Shown here piece after piece: positions 53,396 to 61,294 of a stretch of 64,000 nt of DNA. Below the pieces are notes generated by a model. The model did not search any database and was not told where the DNA came from. It was given only the letters and a program-made list of their open reading frames with translations. The number at the start of each line of letters is the position of its first letter. Within the stretch, counting starts at the first letter, position 1. The stretch lies in contig NZ_VTEI01000014.1 in assembly GCF_008180415.1 (NCBI RefSeq), positions 1 to 64,000 on the forward strand, read 5' to 3'. The DNA is from Rossellomorea vietnamensis. GTDB taxonomy: Bacteria > Bacillota > Bacilli > Bacillales > Bacillaceae_B. The translations under genes were made by a program, and so were the position numbers.

Positions 53396-54084
53396 TAATT
53401 TTCCTCCTTATTTTCTGTAGCATTTAATAATTCACTTTGCAGGCAACCTCTTCGATCATCGATTTGATTCTTCGCATATGTGCTATTTGAAGCGCTGAGA
53501 ACAAACCCTCGTTCACCTTCGGATTTGACCATGAGCCTGCCAACAACATCACATAACCCTAAAACATTGTTCATGATTTTCTTATTAATTTGCGGGTAAC
53601 TCCGGTTATATTGTTGCCCGCTGCTGTCCGTGTAAAGATCATCGGTTTCCCAAGCTGTCCAGATGAGATTGGCACCTAAGCCTTTCATGAATCTCAAGCT
53701 GTTAACCACTCGAAATTGCATGTATTGATAATCCCCTTGTGATGGGACGCCTTTATTTTTCCCTTTACTGCCGAGATCTGAGAGCAAGCATCGTTCCAGC
53801 TCACTGATATTATCAACGACAATATTGTCGTATTTTCCTTTGTAGTTCTTGTTAAGGTCCATAATGATTTTTTCCCAGACTTCCCAAGTATTTGTGTTAT
53901 CAACATAAGCAATGTCGATATTCTCTTGGCCTTTCAGGACCCGGGTAGTTCTATCCACATCAAGGACTAATGTCTTTCCTGGGAAGTATTTTACAGTTGA
54001 TGTCTTCCCCATACCCGGCGGAGCGTAAATGAGATAGGTGGCAACTTCTGTCTTTATCTCCTTGGCATTTGTAACTTGAATCAT
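53395..54084 (-). CDS. RecA-like ATPase (Sak4 type)
   Basis: 229 residues. Walker A is APPGMGKTSTVKY near residue 22; Walker B region is NIVVDNISELE. Proteins like this, next to DUF669, act as phage recombinases. It overlaps the DUF669 gene by one base. Confidence 0.88.
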   Translation of the reverse strand: MIQVTNAKEIKTEVATYLIYAPPGMGKTSTVKYFPGKTLVLDVDRTTRVLKGQENIDIAYVDNTNTWEVWEKIIMDLNKNYKGKYDNIVVDNISELERCLLSDLGSKGKNKGVPSQGDYQYMQFRVVNSLRFMKGLGANLIWTAWETDDLYTDSSGQQYNRSYPQINKKIMNNVLGLCDVVGRLMVKSEGERGFVLSASNSTYAKNQIDDRRGCLQSELLNATENKEEN

Positions 54085-54098
54085 TGCTGCACTCCTTT

Positions 54099-54467
54099 CT
54101 AAAAATGAACTAATGATAAGTTTCTGATGTGTTTTAGTAATTCAAAGCACTGTTTCTCATTAAACATTCCGATATGAGCCTTTTCCGGTGGCAACTGCAT
54201 TACTTCACTTATCCATTGATAAGCTTCCGAACGGCTCATTCTCCGAGATTTCCAAAGTGGATCGAAGGAAGCATGCGTTCTTTTTCGCATTTCTCTTAGG
54301 CTTCTATTTGCCAATGTCCCTAAGGGAGTTTTAGATCTCCCATGAGTACCAACATAGGCATCGCATGGCCGGCAGCTGTATAAGTTTGTCCCGTAATCCT
54401 TACCGTAAAATTCCTTGCTGGTTATAAACTTTGCATTGTTGCCGCAGTATGGGCAGGCGACGATCAC
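54099..54467 (-). CDS. Zinc-finger protein, DUF3268-like
   Basis: 122 residues. CPYCGN and CRPC form an N-terminal zinc ribbon, followed by GTHGRSKTPLGTLANR. GTG start. Common in phage recombination modules; role unknown. Confidence 0.85.
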   Translation of the reverse strand: MIVACPYCGNNAKFITSKEFYGKDYGTNLYSCRPCDAYVGTHGRSKTPLGTLANRSLREMRKRTHASFDPLWKSRRMSRSEAYQWISEVMQLPPEKAHIGMFNEKQCFELLKHIRNLSLVHF

Positions 54468-55028
54468 CTACTCAACCTCAACGCTGTAAGAAACGGATTC
54501 AGGTTTTACATATACACCAGGGACAATCTGACCGGTATCATCCACAACAACTTTATCCCCGGCAATCTCAACGATCTTAAGATTCTTTTTGAAGTCACCC
54601 CATTTAAGTGATTGCTTCACATATTCGAAGAGCTCAGATTCCATAACATGCTGCAACAACTGATCTTCATTTTGTTTCTCTGGAGTTTCCTTAGATTTTC
54701 TAGTCTTGGACTTACCATAAGGAGTACTGATTGTTTTGGCCTTTGGATCTTCCTGCAGCTGCTTAGCATGGTATTGTGCAATCAGAGTTTCAAAGTGCTC
54801 CAGGCTACTCTTAATTGGAGCTGTTTCCTTATGTTCCCAAGATGAAATTCTGTCGCGCTCTGAATCTGCTAATCTTTGAATTTCTTTTTCTTTGGCTTTT
54901 AAGGCAGACATTTTACGGAAGGCCCAATTCAGAGAATCAATATCTGTGATTTCAAATCTCTGTGGACTGCTTTCCACCTCTTCAATATATTGTTCATCAA
55001 CCAATTCATTTTGCTGTAACTGATTCAT
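54468..55028 (-). CDS. Gam-like host nuclease inhibitor
   Basis: 186 residues: a long central helix (residues 35-90) rich in K and E, as in Gam of Mu type that binds DNA ends. End is small beta-rich. Start overlaps the previous stop. Confidence 0.75.
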   Translation of the reverse strand: MNQLQQNELVDEQYIEEVESSPQRFEITDIDSLNWAFRKMSALKAKEKEIQRLADSERDRISSWEHKETAPIKSSLEHFETLIAQYHAKQLQEDPKAKTISTPYGKSKTRKSKETPEKQNEDQLLQHVMESELFEYVKQSLKWGDFKKNLKIVEIAGDKVVVDDTGQIVPGVYVKPESVSYSVEVE

Positions 55029-55186
55029 TTCGATTCCTCCGATTCATAATTTTTATTGATCTCCATTTCAATTAGGAGCATGACTTTTTCGATGCTGGGC
55101 TTAACATTTAAAGGATCATCTGTGTAATAAGCTTTGCTTAGAAGTTCAAAGTATCTGAATAGCTTATCGGTGCGAGACTCACTCAT
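55025..55186 (-). CDS. Small early protein (53 residues)
   Basis: MSESRTDKLFRYFELLSKAY, ends NYESEESK. AAGGAG is six bases before ATG; ATGA overlaps on both sides support it. Function unknown. Confidence 0.65.
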   Translation of the reverse strand: MSESRTDKLFRYFELLSKAYYTDDPLNVKPSIEKVMLLIEMEINKNYESEESK

Positions 55187-55356
55187 TTTTTCTCCTTATA
55201 ACTTTGGTCTAATGACTCATAAGTTTGGATTAAGTCATCATAGAACTTACTGTTACCCAGGACTTCATAATGCTTTTTGAGTAATAAATACAAACCATAT
55301 AATTCTGGATTTTCTGGTGCATAAACAATACCGTTCTTCGTGTCAAAGTAAGGCAT
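55183..55356 (-). CDS. Small early protein (57 residues)
   Basis: MPYFDTKNGIVYAPENPELY, ends QSYKEKK. GGAGG before ATG. Overlaps the next gene by four bases. Function unknown. Confidence 0.65.
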   Translation of the reverse strand: MPYFDTKNGIVYAPENPELYGLYLLLKKHYEVLGNSKFYDDLIQTYESLDQSYKEKK

Positions 55357-55438
55357 CTATTTCCTCCTTCACACTTTTCTGTTACAATATTTGCAATTGA
55401 TCTTCTTTAGCTTTTTGGACTCGTGTTGGCCCACGGGT

Positions 55439-55624
55439 CTATTTTTGTGCCTGGTAACATTCGACTTGCTGATTTTGAATCAGGTAGATCTTCAAGTTTG
55501 TCTCAAGAACTATGTCGTTTCCAAACTTGTAATAAACATCATCTACTTGAATTTCATCACCCATTACATCTTCTACCGGATGATCACTTTCAAAGTTCAC
55601 ATCACGATCTTTTAGCTCCCTCAT
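55439..55624 (-). CDS. YqaI-like early protein
   Basis: 61 residues; VMGDEIQVDDVYYKFGNDIVLETNLKIYL-type pattern recalls YqaI of the B. subtilis skin element. AAAGGAGGTGAG precedes ATG 55624. Confidence 0.65.
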   Translation of the reverse strand: MRELKDRDVNFESDHPVEDVMGDEIQVDDVYYKFGNDIVLETNLKIYLIQNQQVECYQAQK

Positions 55625-55657
55625 TAATCTCACCTCCTTTAAGGTGATCTCCACTTA

Positions 55658-55792
55658 TTATTCCGCCGGGTTTTCGATCATATAAGCTACCGTTACGATT
55701 TCTCTTAAGCTGGTAGAGTGCTCCACATCATTCATCTTTGAGTGCAAATCTCCATCAGCTATATAGTTGATAATCTCTGTACTGATTCCCAT
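55658..55792 (-). CDS. Small early protein (44 residues)
   Basis: MGISTEIINYIADGDLHSKM, ends MIENPAE. AAAGGA stands ten bases before ATG. Weak to moderate support. Confidence 0.45.
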   Translation of the reverse strand: MGISTEIINYIADGDLHSKMNDVEHSTSLREIVTVAYMIENPAE

Positions 55793-55951
55793 CTTGTTCA
55801 CATCCTTTTATGAACTAGTTATCTTCCGAACTGGTTATCCACTACACTTTCCGACAATTAAAATGCTATTCTGCTAAACTCTTACTCTTTCGACTTGCTT
55901 CTACAGCATTTTTCGCGAGTAAGCGTAAAAAGAAGTGAGCTTTGCAGCTCA

Positions 55952-56284
55952 TTAATTTTTGATGCTATTCATGACTTTCAGAACCAGCATGGAATCAACA
56001 CGTCCGATAAATTGTCTATCGTTAATCTTTTTGCGTCTTAACGAGACATCATAGAGATAGCAATAAGAAGAAGTAGCAAATACAATCGCTTGTGTAATAC
56101 TGGTGCCTAAATCAGCAAGAATTTCCACTTTCCAATCTTTATTTTCTCGATTGCAGTAGTCTACATTTTCTTGGATCTCACTTCGAAATTCATCACCATA
56201 TAATTCTTCAATTAACACGTAGTCAGGAGTCTTTACTCCATCGACTGCAATTACTAAAGGTTTTGCCTGAATAACTTCCGTCAT
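55952..56284 (-). CDS. Hypothetical early protein
   Basis: 110 residues with no domain seen; opens MTEVIQAKPLVIAVDGVKTP. Start overlaps the previous small gene. Third or so gene after Cro in the early transcript. Confidence 0.65.
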   Translation of the reverse strand: MTEVIQAKPLVIAVDGVKTPDYVLIEELYGDEFRSEIQENVDYCNRENKDWKVEILADLGTSITQAIVFATSSYCYLYDVSLRRKKINDRQFIGRVDSMLVLKVMNSIKN

Positions 56285-56427
56285 TTAACTTCTTCCTCCT
56301 GTTCTTTAGTCTTCTTCATGTCAGCAAGGATCCGAGGAATGGACGTCTTCAAGAAGAAAGCTGACATTTCCTTCATGGTTTCCTTGCTGATATCCGGCGG
56401 CTCGACTTCTATATCTAATCGGACCAG
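56281..56427 (-). CDS. Small early protein with non-canonical start
   Basis: Reads LVRLDIEVEPPDISKETM and ends EQEEEVK, 48 residues. There is an excellent AGGAGG at 56441-56436, yet the only codons at the right distance are ATC and CTG; GTG lies on the ribosome site itself. It ends in ATGA overlap with the next gene. Probably real with an unusual start. Confidence 0.45.
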   Translation of the reverse strand: MVRLDIEVEPPDISKETMKEMSAFFLKTSIPRILADMKKTKEQEEEVK

Positions 56428-56473
56428 GATGAACACCTCCTATAAATTGGCGTTAGGTGGGAATGCTAATAAA

Positions 56474-56707
56474 CTAAGCTGAATCTTCTTTGTGCGATTC
56501 GCGTAAATTTTCTTTATAAAAAAAATCATTTATATCAACATTCAAAATATCTGCTATTTTTTTGGCTTGTTCTAAGCTAATGTTAGAGTCTCCGTTTTCT
56601 AATCGCGTATAGCTAGAAACGTATTTATAACCTAACTTTTTTGCTATAAACGTTGCTGTAATTCCTCTAGCTTCTCTTAGTGAACGAATTTTTTTGCCAA
56701 GTTCCAA
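56474..56707 (-). CDS. Cro-like XRE repressor
   Basis: 77 residues with one helix-turn-helix domain (KIRSLREARGITATFIAKKL ... YTRLENGDSNI). TTG start after GAGGTG. First gene of the leftward early operon, divergent from the CI-like gene, so it is the lytic-side regulator. Confidence 0.9.
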   Translation of the reverse strand: MELGKKIRSLREARGITATFIAKKLGYKYVSSYTRLENGDSNISLEQAKKIADILNVDINDFFYKENLRESHKEDSA

Positions 56708-56728
56708 CGATATTCACCTCTTTCTTTT

Positions 56729-56840
56729 ACGCGTTACGCGCTTTACTTAACCTCATTATATTTGTGCGTTTTGCGTATGTCAACATTATTTTGGCATTTC
56801 GCACAAAAATAATTCTTATTTGTGCAAAAGGGGTAAAATT
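56729..56840. promoter_or_regulatory. Lysis-lysogeny switch region
   Basis: The minus-strand promoter is perfect: TTGACA (56783-56778), 17 bases, TATAAT (56760-56755). Its spacer contains the motif TTTGTGCGTTTTGCG. Related motifs are TTTTACGCGTTACGCGC (56726-56742), the complement of ATTTTTGTGCGAAATGCC (56793-56810) and ATTTGTGCAAAAG (56818-56830). They are likely CI/Cro operators. A further copy, TTTGTGCGATTCGCGTAA, lies at 56489-56506 at the end of the cro-like gene. Confidence 0.8.
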
Positions 56841-56866
56841 GCTTTATGGGATGGGGAGGGATTATT

Positions 56867-57262
56867 ATGTCCACATTAGGAAATAGACTGAGAATGGCTA
56901 GAGAGAAAAAAGGCTGGTCTCAAACAGAAGTGTGTAAGAAATTGAAAATTTCCAATTCCACATTGTCCGGATATGAAAGAGATTATCGAAAGCCAGACAC
57001 CGATATGATTTTAACCTTTGCTAATTTATATGAGGTATCAACAGATTTCCTTCTTGGTAATTACATAAAAGAATCAGCTGAAAATAATTTTGATCCTCTT
57101 GATGAAATAAACAAACTCGTTAAAAAGTACGGTATAGAACAAATGGGATTCTTCAATATTGAGGATTGGAAGAAACTCAGCCCTGGGGATATTAAGTTAT
57201 TAGAGAGACAGTTCCAGGCAATTGTGGAGATGGCTAAAGAAAGAGAAAACGAAGATAATTAA
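56867..57262 (+). CDS. CI-like XRE repressor
   Basis: 131 residues. N-terminal helix-turn-helix (LGNRLRMAREKKGWSQTEVC and SNSTLSGYERDYRKPDTDMI); C-terminal part short, without a LexA-type protease domain. That fits an ImmR-type repressor cut by a separate metalloprotease, the gene downstream. Start after GGAGGG. Confidence 0.9.
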   Translation: MSTLGNRLRMAREKKGWSQTEVCKKLKISNSTLSGYERDYRKPDTDMILTFANLYEVSTDFLLGNYIKESAENNFDPLDEINKLVKKYGIEQMGFFNIEDWKKLSPGDIKLLERQFQAIVEMAKERENEDN

Positions 57263-57302
57263 TAGGTGAAATAAATTAATATGCGCAAGTGAAAGATCCT
57301 GA

Positions 57303-57330
57303 AGTCCAGATACTGGACTTTTTCTTTTTA
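57303..57330 (+). terminator. Terminator after repressor gene
   Basis: AAGTCCAG and CTGGACTT stem then TTTTCTTTTT on the plus strand. Confidence 0.85.
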
Positions 57331-57360
57331 TTGTAAAAAGCGAACGTTTGTTTGTATAAT
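57331..57360 (+). promoter_or_regulatory. Promoter of the ImmA-like gene with LexA-like box
   Basis: TTGTAA, 18 bases, TATAAT. The spacer holds CGAACGTTTGTTTG (57341-57354), which matches the Bacillus LexA box CGAACN4GTTCG at nine of ten defined positions. If real, the protease and integrase would be induced by DNA damage. Confidence 0.6.
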
Positions 57361-57379
57361 GTTCTTTGAGGTGAGCTGC

Positions 57380-57883
57380 TTGGACTACTACAAAACAACC
57401 ATACTGGAAGATTGGATCACAAAAAAGTACACACGAATGGGAATCACTCTTCCCTCGCACATAAATATTAAATACATCGCCAGAAGGTTTGACATCTTCA
57501 TCAACGCTTCAAAGTTAAAAACGACTCATTACATAGTAGGGAGATGCCGTGTCATCTCCTTGGAGAACGGTTTAACCGAAGAAGAGAAACGTGAAGCCTT
57601 CTTTCATGAGTTCTGTCACATTCAAAGGCATGCAGGCGTCCAGAGTAATATGCCCAATCCTTTCAGAGAACTACAGGAATGGGATGCAACTGCTTTTACC
57701 CTCTATGCAGCTATTCCTTTCCACATGATAAAATACATCCCTTTCGAGGAACCTGGCTGCATAGAAGAGACTGCCCGATTGTTTAGAGTCACTCCTGAAT
57801 TAGCAGAAAAAAGAATATCACAGATTCTTAGAAGGTCTTCAAACTATGCTATGGAATCATTTAACACGACAAAATATAAATAA
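57380..57883 (+). CDS. ImmA/IrrE-family metalloprotease
   Basis: 167 residues. Zinc motif HEFCH with flanking EAFFHEFCHIQRH near residue 77, and a later EWDATAF with the third ligand region. In ICEBs1, ImmA cuts the repressor ImmR and so starts excision. Position after the CI-like gene and before integrase matches that scheme. TTG 57380 follows GAGGTGA; the upstream ATG at 57359 overlaps the -10 box. Confidence 0.9.
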   Translation: MDYYKTTILEDWITKKYTRMGITLPSHINIKYIARRFDIFINASKLKTTHYIVGRCRVISLENGLTEEEKREAFFHEFCHIQRHAGVQSNMPNPFRELQEWDATAFTLYAAIPFHMIKYIPFEEPGCIEETARLFRVTPELAEKRISQILRRSSNYAMESFNTTKYK

Positions 57884-57918
57884 ACTCATATATCATGATT
57901 AAAGAAAGGAGTGAAAAG

Positions 57919-59316
57919 ATGACTGTAGGAATCTATATTCGTGTCAGTACGCTTGAACAGGCCAAAGAGGGATATTCCATCTCCGCACAGAGAGAACGTC
58001 TCACAGCCTTCTGTACGGCTTTGGGTTGGAATGATTTTAAGTATTATGTTGATGAAGGTGTTTCAGCCAAGGACACTAATCGGCCACAACTGCAGTTACT
58101 GATGGAGCACATAAAAGCTGGATCTATCTCAACTATTTTAGTTTACCGGCTAGACCGTTTTACCCGAAAGGTAAAAGACCTCCATAAACTATTGGAGTTT
58201 TTGGAAACACACAAGTGTGCTTTCAAGTCAGCCACCGAACCCTATGACACTTCCACAGCTATGGGGAAACTCTTTATCACCATAGTGGCCGCGCTTGCTG
58301 AATGGGAAACAGACAATTTATCGGAGCGTATTAAAATGGCCCTAGAAGAAAAGGTATCTGAAGGAGAACGTGTGGGTAATGTGCCGTTTGGTTTTGACCT
58401 TTCACCTGAAGAAAGATTAGTTAAGAACCAAGACTCCCAAATAGTATTAGAAATGATTGATAAGCTAAAATCAGGCTCTTCAGCCCAAAAGATAGCTGAA
58501 TACCTTAACCAATCTTATAACCATCGAAATTGGCATGCCCAGGGAGTACTGAGGGTATTTAGGAATCCCGCTTTATATGGAGCTACGCGATGGAATGATA
58601 AAGTATTTGAGGACACCCATGAGGGAATCATCAGCAAAAATGAATTCATAAAGGTGCAGACGATCTTAGAAGACCGCTCTATTAATCAGAAAAGAGATGT
58701 TAAGACCACTTATTTATTCCAGTCCCTTCTGTCCTGTCATGAATGTGGGCAGGCTTTATCCGTCAATAGAAATTTAAGAAATGATGCCTACTTGATAATG
58801 TATAAATGCCAGCGATGTTATAAGCAAGGACGTAAAATGAAAACCATCGATGAAAAACGATTTATCGAGGCCCTTCAGCACTACATGAAAGATGTAATAT
58901 TGAATGAGCTTCAACCGGTACCTCCAATCAAGAAAAATGATGAACGTGAACAGCTTCTGAAAGAAAAAAAACATGTGGAAAGAAAGAGAGAAAAATATCA
59001 GCGTGCTTGGGCAAATGACTTAATCACTGATGAGGAATTTGAAAAACGCATGAGGGAAACTTCCGATGCCCATGAAGATCTACAAGAAAAGATAAAAAAA
59101 ATAAAGGCTCCTGTAGTTGTAGATACAGAAGCCATCAAAGAGATCATATTTACATTTAACCAAACCTTTTATGCTCTTACAAGGATTGAGAAAAAAGAAT
59201 TCATTTCTCGGTTTATACGGAGAATAGAATACAGGCTCGTTCCCCAGCCTCCAAAGTACAAACGGAATAAAGTTGGAAAAGATCTCGTGGTAATTACTAA
59301 GGTGCACTTTAATTAA
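57919..59316 (+). CDS. Large serine recombinase (phage integrase)
   Basis: 465 residues. The catalytic domain opens MTVGIYIRVSTLEQAKEGYS with Ser10; then a Recombinase domain, a zinc ribbon (CHECG and CQRC), and a coiled coil (about 345-400). It joins attP and attB without homology beyond a core of a few bases. It starts after AAAGGAG and stops 11 bp before attR. An excision factor (RDF) was not recognised. Confidence 0.96.
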   Translation: MTVGIYIRVSTLEQAKEGYSISAQRERLTAFCTALGWNDFKYYVDEGVSAKDTNRPQLQLLMEHIKAGSISTILVYRLDRFTRKVKDLHKLLEFLETHKCAFKSATEPYDTSTAMGKLFITIVAALAEWETDNLSERIKMALEEKVSEGERVGNVPFGFDLSPEERLVKNQDSQIVLEMIDKLKSGSSAQKIAEYLNQSYNHRNWHAQGVLRVFRNPALYGATRWNDKVFEDTHEGIISKNEFIKVQTILEDRSINQKRDVKTTYLFQSLLSCHECGQALSVNRNLRNDAYLIMYKCQRCYKQGRKMKTIDEKRFIEALQHYMKDVILNELQPVPPIKKNDEREQLLKEKKHVERKREKYQRAWANDLITDEEFEKRMRETSDAHEDLQEKIKKIKAPVVVDTEAIKEIIFTFNQTFYALTRIEKKEFISRFIRRIEYRLVPQPPKYKRNKVGKDLVVITKVHFN

Positions 59317-59326
59317 TTGTTTTATA

Positions 59327-59365
59327 GTATCTACATGACGTTACCAGTCGGCCCTGTGAAAATTA
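59327..59365. other. attR (right prophage junction)
   Basis: Phage arm GTATCTACATGACGTTACC (59327-59345) meets comGA sequence at core CCAGT (59344-59348). Confidence 0.9.
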
Positions 59366-59801
59366 AGAGGCCATGGGAGTTCATCAATAAAGCCAGAAGC
59401 TTTCGTGCTGAAGATGGAAACAGGGCTAATCGTTCGAGAGGCACGTTCAACTGCTGAGGAAGGATTCGAATGACAAGACTTTCTTTCAGGCCGGTAGTAG
59501 GCAGTGTGGAAACACGGAGGTCGAGCGGTCCTCCCATCATTCGGAAGGTGAAAGACCCGCTTTGAGGTTTTCTTTTTTCACCTATATCCATGGAAGCCAT
59601 GAATTTAAAGTGGGAAATCAATCGTTCTCCTTCAGGAATCGGAATGCTGATATTGGGAGTGAGGATCCCATTGCTTCTGTGCTGCATGAGGTAATCATCT
59701 TTTCGTGGAAACAAGTGGATGTCTGTGACGTTCTTTGTAACAGCTTTTTTCAACATAGAATCAGCCAGGGCTTCAATGGAATAGTATATTGGCTGCACCA
59801 C
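59331..59801 (-). pseudogene. comGA: comGA, 5' fragment (interrupted by prophage)
   Basis: The first 153 residues of ComGA plus three phage-encoded residues (NVM) and a stop at 59331. ComGA is the cytoplasmic ATPase that drives pseudopilus assembly in DNA uptake. It has ISHFKFMASMDIGEKRKPQSG and LLIFTGPTG, the first half of the Walker A loop. GTG start after AAAGGTG. It cannot bind ATP without its second half, at 20915-21538. Confidence 0.95.
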
Positions 59802-59880
59802 CTTTCATTTATTCAATACAGAAATTCGACAAAATTTTAATTTCCCCTTCTTTTTTTGTATATTTTTTTTATTTTTTTTC
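59802..59880 (-). promoter_or_regulatory. comGA upstream region with AT boxes
   Basis: A/T runs upstream of comGA include AAATTAAAATTTT (AAAT-N5-TTTT) and long A tracts, which resemble half of a ComK AT-box pair. The consensus AAAA-N5-TTTT is not met exactly, so ComK control is inferred mainly from the gene. Confidence 0.35.
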
Positions 59881-59909
59881 ATACTAGTATTGAAAGCAGC
59901 ACTAATCAA

Positions 59910-59981
59910 TGGGCTATAGCCAAGCGGTAAGGCATCGCACTTTGACTGCGACATGCGTTGGTTCGAATCCAGCTAGCCCAG
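59910..59981 (+). tRNA. tRNA-Gln (UUG)
   Basis: A 72-nt cloverleaf. Acceptor TGGGCTA pairs TAGCCCA; the anticodon loop is CTTTGAC with TTG; the T arm has GGTTCGAATCC. CCA is not encoded. It lies just outside the prophage, yet is not the attachment site. Confidence 0.95.
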
Positions 59982-59993
59982 TATTCACTGAAC

Positions 59994-60100
59994 AAAGGCT
60001 GTTTTCTCATAAATTGTTGCTTTCGGAAAAACCTTGAATCGGTGTTTATCTCTATTAGGTTATTTCCACTTAAATATGGCCATAGTTTACAAAAAGAGCC
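59994..60100 (+). repeat. MITE-like repeat, short copy 2
   Basis: Begins AAAGGCTGTTTTC, ends CAAAAAGAGCC; shares ATTGTTGCTTTCGGAAA with the others but is internally deleted or diverged. Confidence 0.55.
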
Positions 60101-60142
60101 AAAACAAAGAGAGGAAAATTCCTGCAAAGGAGCCTTCCTCTC

Positions 60143-60344
60143 TTTTAAAGGCTGTTTTCGCATATATTGCTGCTTTCGAAAAAAAACCAAGAGCGGATTT
60201 TCCCCGGATACTAAGAGTTTTAACTCTTATCAAGGGAGAGCAGCTCTTTTCTTTTCGGTCTTACCAGTTTGGCTCTCTCTTAATAGGGTTATTTTTCGGA
60301 TTTAGTATAATAGCAACTAAGTTTTCGAAAAGAGCCTTTTTAAA
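60143..60344 (+). repeat. MITE-like repeat, copy 3
   Basis: Begins TTTTAAAGGCTGTTTTC and ends GTTTTCGAAAAGAGCCTTTT-TAAAA, inverted ends. Internal blocks match copy 1 at 1565-1754. With copy 2 and tRNA-Gln it fills the comGA-mgsR gap. Confidence 0.65.
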
Positions 60345-60430
60345 ATAAGGGACAAGAAAATGAAGAGATGTGCTGGCGGCTATCCAAAAGGATTGAGGAA
60401 AGATTCCAATGGACAAGGGAGAAGTTTTTT

Positions 60431-60811
60431 CTAAATAGTCAGCTCATACACTGATCTTTTATTAGTCAAACTTCTCAGTCCTTCGGGATCATAACCCACT
60501 ACAAGTTTCTTTCCATCAGTTAGCAGTGGCCTTCTCAACAACTTGGGCTCTTCTGAAATCAGTTTTACAACTTCAGAGAGACTGAGGTCTTCTATTTCAA
60601 CTCCCAGTGCTTTATATTTTTGACTGCGCGTTGCGAGAATTTCATCCACACCATTTGTGGTCATTGAAAGTAAATCTATAATCTCCTGTGTAGTCGGAGT
60701 TTCCCTGAAAATATGTCTTTCTTCAAAATCTATTGCATTTGAAGTCAGCCATTTCTTTGCTTTTCTGCACGATGTACAACTGGGATACGTAAAAAACGTC
60801 AATTTGTTCAT
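60431..60811 (-). CDS. mgsR: Spx/MgsR-family stress regulator
   Basis: 126 residues of the ArsC/Spx fold: redox CxxC in YPSCTSCRKAKKW (Cys11 and Cys14), then RRPLL and GYDPEGL. MgsR (YqgZ) modulates a subset of the general stress regulon through RNA polymerase. Its place next to comGA and its length match B. subtilis. Confidence 0.92.
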   Translation of the reverse strand: MNKLTFFTYPSCTSCRKAKKWLTSNAIDFEERHIFRETPTTQEIIDLLSMTTNGVDEILATRSQKYKALGVEIEDLSLSEVVKLISEEPKLLRRPLLTDGKKLVVGYDPEGLRSLTNKRSVYELTI

Positions 60812-61226
60812 CCTTACACCCTCCCTAGATTCAGCTTATACAAATTATATATTAATTGTATACCACATGTATAACTAATGTACACCAGATTATCCTGTTT
60901 TGTTGTTTTTATTTTTTTTCTGATTTTTTCCGCTGAGTTTATATACCAAAAAGGGCATCATTCAAGAGACAACTTCCAAAAGGCTGCTCCTTATTCATGG
61001 CCAGCCTTCATGGATACACACAGCCTGATTACTGGAAAGGCCTCTTGTGGATTAATCTAATGTGTTAGGCAGCCAAATCCATAAATTCTTATATTTTCGT
61101 TTAAAAAAACTATAGAAAAAATAATATTTTATTGTAAAGCAACGAGTATGAAGGGTATATTAATATAAAATCAGAAGAGTTCTGCAGCCTATTTACGTAA
61201 TCGTCACAAACTGGCAACAAAGATTA

Positions 61227-61256
61227 TTTACTTTTGATGGATTTTTCCTTTATAAT
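61227..61256 (+). promoter_or_regulatory. yqgY promoter
   Basis: TTTACT, 18 bases, TATAAT upstream of yqgY. The rest of 60812-61226 shows no gene or clear motif. Confidence 0.6.
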
Positions 61257-61294
61257 GTTTATTGATGGACTGAGGGTGCAAAGGAGGGATACAT

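Larger units (their letters stand above)
21534..59348. mobile_element. Prophage of 37.8 kb (HK97-type siphovirus) integrated in comGA
   Basis: It runs from the core CCAGT in the comGA 3' piece to the same core in the 5' piece. It has a complete set of modules: serine integrase, switch, replication, packaging, head, tail, lysis. Every structural gene looks intact, so it may well be inducible. Nearly all genes except the lysogeny unit and some cargo are on the minus strand. The order integrase-immunity-replication-packaging-head-tail-lysis is that of temperate Bacillus siphophages. Confidence 0.95.

Noticed and set aside
59910..59981. tRNA-Gln as the phage attachment site
   Set aside because: No tRNA fragment is duplicated at the left end; the joint lies in comGA and the integrase is a serine enzyme.
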